The position numbers were made by a program, and so were the translations under genes. Below are positions 58,111 through 64,000 of a stretch of 64,000 nt of DNA, piece after piece. The DNA comes from Amphibalanus amphitrite (lineage: Eukaryota; Arthropoda; Thecostraca; Balanomorpha; Balanidae): the NCBI RefSeq assembly GCF_019059575.1, contig NW_024883049.1:79691-143690 (forward strand), written 5' to 3'. Position 1 is the first letter of the stretch. Each line of letters opens with the position of its first letter. The notes under the pieces are model-generated. The model had not been told where the DNA came from. It ran no database searches and saw only the letters and a program-made list of their open reading frames with translations.

Positions 58111-59185
58111 CTGTTGATGTGGTAGGTTTTCACCTTTCCATTGACAATGATTCGGTAGTCACACTCATTTGTTTTTTTCCTGCACGCTGTACGGACCTTG
58201 CCATTGCATGAGAAGCTTGTTGCTGGTTGATGGGAGAAGAATTAGGACTTTATCACCGGCTTCCAGCTTTCTGTTCCTCGCTTTGCGATCGTAGTTGTAC
58301 TTGTATCGTGACTGGGCCTTCCCCAACTCCTTTTGCGCCAGTGCCATCGTATCCTCTAGCCGCTCACGGAGCTCAAATACATACTGGTAGCTCGTCTTCA
58401 CCTCAGCCGTCTCGCTTTCGCTGGTCCAGAGCTCTCGTAATATCCTCATCGGTCCGCGCACCGTTCTGCCGTACAACAGCTCGAAAGGCGAGAACCCAGT
58501 GGATTCTTGTGGGTCCCTGTACGCGAACAGCAGTGCATTGATGTAGCGGTGCCACAGTCTTGGCTGCTCGCTACTGAGACGTTTCAGCATCATCTGTAGC
58601 GTGCCGTTGAACTTTTCCACTAAGCCATTACACATGGGTGGTATGGTGTGGTTGTTAAATGGCGTATATTGAGTAGCTCAGAGACCTCTTCCATGCAGTT
58701 GGATACGAACTGTCGTCCCAGATCGGTGAGCATTTCATCGGGAACACCGAGCCTGCTATACAAGTCGATCAGAGCTTCAGCTACAGCTTCGGCAGTGCAG
58801 GTCTTCAGAGGGACTGCTTCGGGATACCGAGTTGCGTAGTCAACGAGGGTCAGGATGTACCGATGTCCCTCTTCGCTGGGGGGTGAATCGGTCCGTTCAG
58901 GTCCAGGGCCACTCTCTGAAACGGGCGGTCGATCAGCGGCATCTTACCCAACGGCGCCTTACCAACTGATCCCTTTGGTACAGTCCGCTGGCACACATCG
59001 CACGAATGGCAGAATCGGCGCACGTCTGCTCCAAGACCTGGCCAGTAGAAGCTGGATAGAATTCTCTCAGCCGTCTTCTTAGCGCCGACGTGGCCGGCTA
59101 GCAGTGATTCATGGGCGACTTTCATGACGTGCTCGCGTAGCCCTGTTGGTAAAACTACCTGTCGGGTACTTTCTTGGCGCTGCAC
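58111..59185 (-). pseudogene. Integrase of the LTR element (HHCC, DD35E, GPY/F)
   Basis: 58850-59185 has the zinc-binding HHCC domain (HESLLAGHVGAKKT, FYWPG, CHSCDVCQR) and the first core Asp in VALDLNGP. A frame change falls in a run of six G at 58878-58883. The next frame carries the second Asp (LTDLGRQF) and, 35 residues on, the Glu in NGLVEKFNG near 58630. 58165-58635 continues with ALLFAYRD, TGFSPFELLYGR and the GPY motif WQGPYSV; another frame change lies in a T-run at 58172-58178. Confidence 0.9.
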
Positions 59186-59191
59186 CCCGAA

Positions 59192-59968
59192 TCATCGAAG
59201 AGACACGGTAGAGAATGCCCCGATTTTTTCGTACCTCACCATCTTTCCCTCTCTTTTCCTTGCCTCCCACCCATCAGTGAGTTTCTTCAGAGTTTCGTCC
59301 TCTTGTTGGAGTTTAATGAGCTCGTCTCGGGTCACAGTGGTACCGCCGATGAGGTCACTTTGTCTGAGCACCCCGCGTCCCTTTTGTGACTGAGCCCGGG
59401 TGATCGCGGCGCCTCCCGTCTGGCTTGCCGGCTCTGTCGCGCGCCACTCGGGATCCGGGTCGTTCGGAGCGCGAGCTCCAGGAACTTGGCCGATGATGAG
59501 GTCGTATACGGCGTCGGGCAAGCACAGAGCCTTGACTTTTCCTATCAGGAATGGCGTGTTTACGCATATCATGGCCACTGGTACGCGGCGCACGGTGTTG
59601 TCAATCAGGAGCATAAGCGATGTTTCTCCCGTCAGCTCCTCGTCCTTGACGAACTCCCGTTTCACCACTACGGTACTGCACCCGGTGTCTCGCAGGGTGT
59701 TCACCATGACGTCGCCAACCTGACCCTTCACAACGGGCATATTGGTACGTGCGTCCGTTCGACGACTCAAACTTGCGCCATTCACGATGGGAATCGACCT
59801 TCCATTGGCTAATTTGAGCTCATTATCGCTCAAACACTCAAGTATGTCTTCTTCTGTCGCCTTATTTCCACGGGCAATGACCGGCGTGGGTGACCGTGGG
59901 ATGATGTTAAGGCGGCGGCCGCCTCGTGCGGACCACCTTCGAGCGCCCCGTCGCCCCGATTGCCTCAT
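59192..59968 (-). pseudogene. Aspartic protease and pre-integrase region of the LTR element
   Basis: 258-codon frame. Retropepsin active site LRDTGCSTVVVK with DTG near 59687; flap and second strand follow (SLMLLIDNTVRRVPVA, YDLIIGQVPGA). The tail (TVTRDELIKLQQEDETLKKL) is typical of the segment before the integrase zinc finger. It runs almost into the integrase frame at 59185. Confidence 0.85.
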
Positions 59969-59994
59969 TGTCCTCTGTTTCTGACGGCAGAGCT

Positions 59995-61089
59995 TCAGCT
60001 GCAGCTCCCCTTGGCACCCACCCCTGCGATCGGAATCTGTGTTGCCGGTCCATTGGTACCTCTCGGGACGGTCCCATTATTGTACCGCTGAGCCATTTGA
60101 GAATCACGCTGGCGGCACTCTACAGCGCGGTGCCCCAGCCGGTTGCAGTTGTAACATCGTATACGGCTCTGGTCCCGCCGATTATACACGGTACCGTATG
60201 GTCCGCCGCTACGCCCTGCACTTCCTGCTTGAGTGGTAGACTCGTCCCCCCTTGGCTGCGAAGATGCGAGTGACCGGTCGTGAGCAGCGAGATATTTGTC
60301 CGATATTTCTACCACTTGGGGAAGATCCGTCGGCGTTCGCTCTCGGAGATGCACGGCAAGGTCACGGGGACAGCTGTTCAAGTACTGTTCTCTATCATCA
60401 AGTCTCGAATGCCAGCAAAAGTCTTTGCTGTGTCTGACAGTTCTATCCATCTGTTAAGGTATCCAGTCAGTCTCGAGATGAACTGTTTTGGGCATTCGCC
60501 CGTCTCGGCTTTGATGAGCGGAATTTCTCCCGGAATCCATTTTCGGTCATAGCATAGCGTGTCAACAGCGCTTGTTTCAGGGCACCGTAGTCCTCAGCGT
60601 CCTCATCGGATATCCTGGAATACACTTCCAGCGCTCTTCCAGTCAGCAGTGCGCTCAACCGTGTGGCCCAGCTTTCTGTTGGCCAACATGAGCTCTTGGC
60701 GAATCGCTCGAAGCGCTGTAGGTAGCAATCGATGTCGTCTTTTCCGTCCACATATGTCGGTAGTTTCGGAACGGACACTACTTCGGATGCTGCACCCCCT
60801 TGCCTTTGATTTTCCGCTATATGTGCAGCCTGCAGCTCGATGTTTTCATCTCCAATTCGTGTGCTCATTCTCTCTCGTTCTTCTCTTTCACGCTCTCTCT
60901 TTCGCGTTCCCACTCCATCTCTTCCCTCCGTCTTGCTTCTTCCATCTCTGTCCTTCGTCTCGCTTCTTCCCTTTCCTGCATCCTCTCTTCTCTTTCTACC
61001 GCCTTTTGAATGAACTGCTGTAACTTCTCTCCTTCTAAGCCGAGCTTCTGTCCTGCTTCCAGCAATCGTTCGAAATTAGGAAGATCCAT
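59995..61089 (-). pseudogene. Gag of the LTR element with coiled-coil N-terminus and zinc knuckle
   Basis: ATG at 61089 (MDLPNFERLLEAGQKLG), then a highly charged Glu/Arg coiled-coil. After a frame change near 60890 comes VPKLPTYVDGKDDIDCYLQR and LLTGRALEVYSRI, the capsid region; after further changes near 60500 and 60400, YLNSCPRDLAVHLRER and a CCHC knuckle CYNCNRLGHRAVEC (60115-60156). Clearly Ty3/gypsy-type Gag, broken in at least three places. Confidence 0.85.
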
Positions 61090-61166
61090 ATTAATTATCT
61101 TTGTCGGCTAATCGTTCAGTTTGGTTGCGTTACGTTACTTACCCAGCAAAATTACTCATCTTTCAT

Positions 61167-61184
61167 ATCCCGGACGAGCCCCCA
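61167..61184 (-). promoter_or_regulatory. Primer-binding site complementary to tRNA-Pro
   Basis: On the - strand TGGGGGCTCGTCCGGGAT starts one base inside the 5' LTR. It is the 18-nt sequence known as the proline-tRNA PBS in other retroelements. Confidence 0.88.
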
Positions 61185-61185
61185 G

Positions 61186-61382
61186 TGTCACGGGTTTTTC
61201 TATGTATTTTACCAATACTCGGCAATTATCAAGCACCTAACACTGTTCTTCCAAAAACTCCCCCAAGCCAACATCCCTCTCCTTCCCGATTTTCTTGGTC
61301 TAAATCTCTCGCGACACAGTTATACATCACGTGACATGCCGCTTGAGATCTTTCACCAATATAGGTTACACAGAGCGTGACA
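61186..61382 (-). repeat. 5' LTR (197 bp)
   Basis: Partner of 56188-56388. TGTCACG/CGTGACA short inverted ends. No convincing TATA box is seen on the - strand. Confidence 0.93.
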
Positions 61383-62150
61383 GAGGCCTTTTGAGGGTCT
61401 CTTGACGTCAGCTGAGGACCGTTGGACGCCAGCTGAGGATCGTTTTTGGGCCTTCTGATGGCCATTAGACGCCAATGGATGACCCTCTGACACCAACTGG
61501 GGCCCTCTGACACCAGCTAAGGGCACTTTAAGTTTGACGCTAGCCCAGGGCCCTCTGACATTAGCTGGGGGGCCCTTTGACATTAGCTGGGGGGCCCTCT
61601 GACATTAGCTGGGGGGCCCTCTGACGCTAGCTCAAGGCCCTTTGACGCTCTTTAAGGCCTTCTGAGGGCCCCTTGAGGTCTTCTAAGGGCCCTTGAGGCT
61701 TTTTGTGGGCCGCTTGACGCCAACTGAGGACCGTTTGAGGCCTTCTGATGGCCATTGGCGCCAGCTGGGGGCCCTCTGTCACCAGCTAAGGACCCTTTAG
61801 AGCCTTCGGAGAGCCATTGACGCAAGGGCACGGCCCTCTGACGCCAGCTCAGGGACCTTTGACACCCTTTAAGGCCTTCTGCCGTCCGTTTGACGTTAGC
61901 TGAGGGCCCTTTGACTTGAGGCTATCTGAGGGCCCTTTAAGGCCATCTGAGAGTCATTTGAGGTCATCTGAGGGCTCCTAAAGGCCATCTGAGGGCCCTT
62001 TGACACCATCTAAGGGCCCTTTGACACCAGATGAGGGCCCTATGACGTAACTGAGGGCCCTTCGAGGCCATCTGAGGGCATTTTGAGACCATCTGATCTG
62101 AGGGCCCTTTAAGGCCATTTGAGGGCCCGTTGTACACGGTCTTCGGTGGT
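61383..62150. repeat. Minisatellite B, right part
   Basis: About 25-35-bp degenerate repeats of the type GAGGGCCCTTTGACGCCAGC / GGCCATCTGAGGGCCC, including three near-perfect 27-bp copies of TTAGCTGGGGGGCCC at 61560-61625. Many GGGCCC palindromes. Frames through it are artefacts. Confidence 0.85.
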
Positions 62151-62166
62151 CTAAGGATTAGTTAGA

Positions 62167-62262
62167 GGCCCATTTGAGGCGGCCTTCGGCCGCCTCAAAT
62201 GGGCCCCTTCCTTCGAGTTGGGCCCCCAACTCGAATGGGGGGCACGGGCCCGTGTGCCCCCC
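62167..62262. repeat. Three consecutive palindromes
   Basis: Palindrome 1, 62167-62205: 18-bp stem starting GGCCCATTTGAGGCGG with a TTC loop. Palindrome 2, 62212-62235: TTCGAGTTGGG, CC, CCCAACTCGAA. Palindrome 3, 62237-62262: GGGGGGCACGGG against CCCGTG, TG bulge, CCCCCC. Confidence 0.9.
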
Positions 62263-63170
62263 CCCTTGTGTGCGCCCTTGATTACCTTTACGCCGGCAGC
62301 CCGAAAAAATACGGATATTTGCGCATTTTTGCATGTCTGGCGCACCTCCTATCAAGCATTAGTTGTGCTTGTTTTAGGCTTAACCTACCTGATTCTTAGA
62401 AGTTTTATATGGAAAATTGGAAATAATCATGGCACAAGCCATTACTGTACCTGTGTGCCTGTAAAGACTGTGATTAACTGTCAGAAACAGCCGGTGCGCT
62501 CGCGGCGTCCCGGCAGCCCGCCGCCATAGGGAAATTCATGTTTTTTGTCGTTTTTCGCTTCTTATGGGTCACTTGATCTAATTCGAGCTTACCTAGGAAC
62601 GAGGCGGATCACTGACGCATTTGGGAGTCGATTACTTGTTTTGGTGCCAATCTGGTAAACCTATCCGCCCAATCCGAGTTTCTCAGAGTCTACCGCCCAA
62701 ATTAACGTTGAGCACGGCTGTTTTCGGTCGGTTTTCCGCGACCTTTCGGCGAAATACCTAGGCCTTGACATCGACAGCAAACTGTCATGGGAAAAAACAG
62801 GTCAGCAACATCAGTCAGTAGGAAGGCATCGAACACCCTGGCTTTTGTATTTCAGTTGAGACAAGTATAATAAACGGACTGCGCCATGACTGTACGCTAA
62901 TCCTATTCGTTTGTGATGCGAATTACCGGCCGTCGAGGAGTCAGCCCGGGTGAGCCAAACAAGATCCGTTTGACGTAGATAAAACGAATTAATCTCATGT
63001 AACCGGTGCCGTAGATACGTTTGTGGGGAGCTGATGCGCATTAGCGTAGGTAGTGCGTATTTGGAACGGATCGCTCATGTAACCCGGTAATAGACCAGTG
63101 GTGGAATTGTCCAGCGCTTATTTTGGCCCGCAGCTGATGTGGCCAGTGCTCGCAGTGGCCAGACCATTTT
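62263..63170. other. Low-copy sequence, no gene recognised
   Basis: Short frames only. CTCATGTAACC occurs at 62994 and 63073, possibly part of a decayed MITE. Confidence 0.4.
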
Positions 63171-63175
63171 GTAGG

Positions 63176-63376
63176 ATTGGCGGTAATACTCTGAGTCGGC
63201 GGCGCCATATCCAATCAGGAAGGGTGAGGCAGCGACGGCTATGAATCCTGACCAATCAGCGCTCACCACGTGCCAAGGAGCGGAGCATCGCATCCTGACC
63301 AATTAGTGCAATGGGCGGGGCATCGAAAGCGTTCTGCGGCGACGGTGGGAAGTTCGAGCTATTGGTCTGATGAGCG
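63176..63376. promoter_or_regulatory. Cluster of CCAAT boxes with GC boxes
   Basis: CCAATCAG at 63211 and 63252, CCAATTAG at 63299, inverse ATTGG at 63176 and 63361, plus GGGCGGGG at 63313. ATCCTGACCAAT is duplicated (63244, 63289). This resembles an NF-Y-type proximal promoter, but no downstream gene is visible in the window. Confidence 0.35.
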
Positions 63377-63507
63377 GGGTCGTCTCCGCAACTCTGTCGG
63401 CGGTAAAGGCACGCTCCCTCACCAGAGCCCGGCACGGACGGGGGAGGGGTAGTTTACACGGTGCGGCGGCGATGGTGTGATGGAAAATCACAAGGACCCG
63501 TACTGGT

Positions 63508-64000
63508 TTTGGTTTCGGAGACATGACCTTGTTTTTCAGGTCTGTCATGACCAAATGACCAATTCTTAACATCTTGCAATGGCTATGGGTCTTGTGAGCT
63601 TTTGACACCTTGAGTTCGGATGTTTTTGCTAGTCTTACCTCCACCTACATGGTACATGTTATTCGATGATATGCAGATGTCAGGGTCAGGGTCAAGGTCA
63701 ACCTAGGTCATCTAAAAACATTGCATTTTTGGCTTGCTGAATTTACTTTTCGTGAAGTTTTTTTTACTGCATTTTTGGTAAAAGCTTCTCAGATCATGAT
63801 ATCATGTAAAAGGACACACAAACCAATCGGTGCACACATCAGTATACACACAGACACACACAGAATACAAACACATCGTTGACCTTGACCTAGCTTGACC
63901 TGAAATGACCACAGTCAGTGAAAACTAGTCGGATAGTGTGACAAAGAGCTGTTTAGCTGGCCTGGCACCACATACGGCAGCGCCATCAGTATATGATGGG
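63508..64000. repeat. Second copy of the 8030-8550 TGACCT-rich repeat
   Basis: Colinear with 8030-8550: TTTCGGAGACATGACCTTG, GGCTATGGGTCTTGTGAG, TCAAGGTCAACCTAGGTCAT, AAAGCTTCTCAGATCATGAT and a CACACAGACACAC tract, with scattered substitutions and small indels. Continues past the window end. Confidence 0.88.

Larger units (their letters stand above)
56188..61382 (-). mobile_element. Ty3/gypsy-type LTR retrotransposon with integrase before RT (Gmr1-like)
   Basis: 5195 bp, flanked by a 5-bp duplication GAGGC (56183-56187, 61383-61387). LTRs begin TGTCACG and end CGTGACA. On the - strand the order is LTR, tRNA-Pro primer-binding site, Gag with zinc knuckle, protease, integrase with GPY/F module, RT, RNase H, polypurine tract, LTR. 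Integrase upstream of RT is the Ty1/copia order, but the RT, RNase H and GPY/F features are Ty3/gypsy; this combination is established for Gmr1-like elements. Several frameshifts make this copy defective. Confidence 0.92.

Noticed and set aside
61353-61583. - strand frames in the minisatellite (repeated ASVKL/PQLVSEG-like peptide)
   Set aside because: Peptide repeats mirror the 25-35-bp DNA repeats, with no other coding signal.
63367-63400. Hammerhead-ribozyme-like CTGATGAG followed by a short stem
   Set aside because: The base run after stem II is CAAC, not GAAA, so the catalytic core is broken.

Overview
The window looks like non-genic chromosomal DNA from an animal, most likely an invertebrate and possibly an arthropod or chelicerate. 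The evidence is transposon content only: a GIY-YIG Penelope-like element, a Tc1/mariner element with 36 residues between the last two catalytic acids, two LINE carboxy-terminal fragments, a Ty3/gypsy element with integrase upstream of reverse transcriptase, many MITEs, and TATA plus TCAGT core-promoter elements. I found no convincing host gene, rRNA, tRNA or CRISPR array. Almost all short open frames are by-products of repeats. The species cannot be named from sequence alone.

Positions 1-34778 form a head-to-tail array of about 21 units of one repeat family (72 to 3185 bp). Every unit ends on the + strand with the same terminus, a hairpin-prone AT-rich tail finishing in ACAACCTGCGGTTA. The opposite end varies, because each unit starts at a different point inside the same parent element, usually with 1-3 bases of microhomology. 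The four longest-reaching units begin with a 19-nt hairpin followed by an inverted copy (ACCGCAGGTTGTTTGA) of the invariant end. Read on the - strand this is an invariant 5' terminus, an asymmetric inverted repeat, and a hairpin at an often truncated 3' end. That layout resembles Helitron2/Helentron rolling-circle elements. The central part holds alternating ~127 and ~153-bp modules, each with a 20-bp palindrome carrying two CACGTG E-boxes. A 798-bp terminal-inverted-repeat element with a TATA/Inr promoter was inserted in one unit and then multiplied with the array. Unit 17 contains a copy of flanking DNA otherwise present at 39507-39794.

34779-47050 is lower-copy DNA with scattered insertions: a stray array fragment (36776-36903), a solo array unit (38716-39506) abutting a LINE fragment that is split by a ~1-kb TTAA-flanked element (39528-40522), nested MITEs at 41307-42674, and a 428-bp TTA-flanked MITE (44512-44939) inside an AGGTCA-rich repeat. 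47663-48610 is a 5'-truncated Penelope-like element with perfect 101-bp inverted repeats and a 12-bp target-site duplication. 48956-51090 is a complete Tc1/mariner element whose transposase is split by a 508-bp MITE.

52790-52992 is a second LINE remnant. 55838-62150 is a minisatellite field interrupted by a 5.2-kb LTR retrotransposon on the - strand (56188-61382; 5-bp TSD, tRNA-Pro primer-binding site, polypurine tract). Its domain order is gag-protease-integrase-RT-RNase H, as in Gmr1-like elements, with several frameshifts. It is followed by three consecutive palindromes (62167-62262), a CCAAT-box cluster (63176-63365) and a second copy of a repeat also found at 8030-8550.
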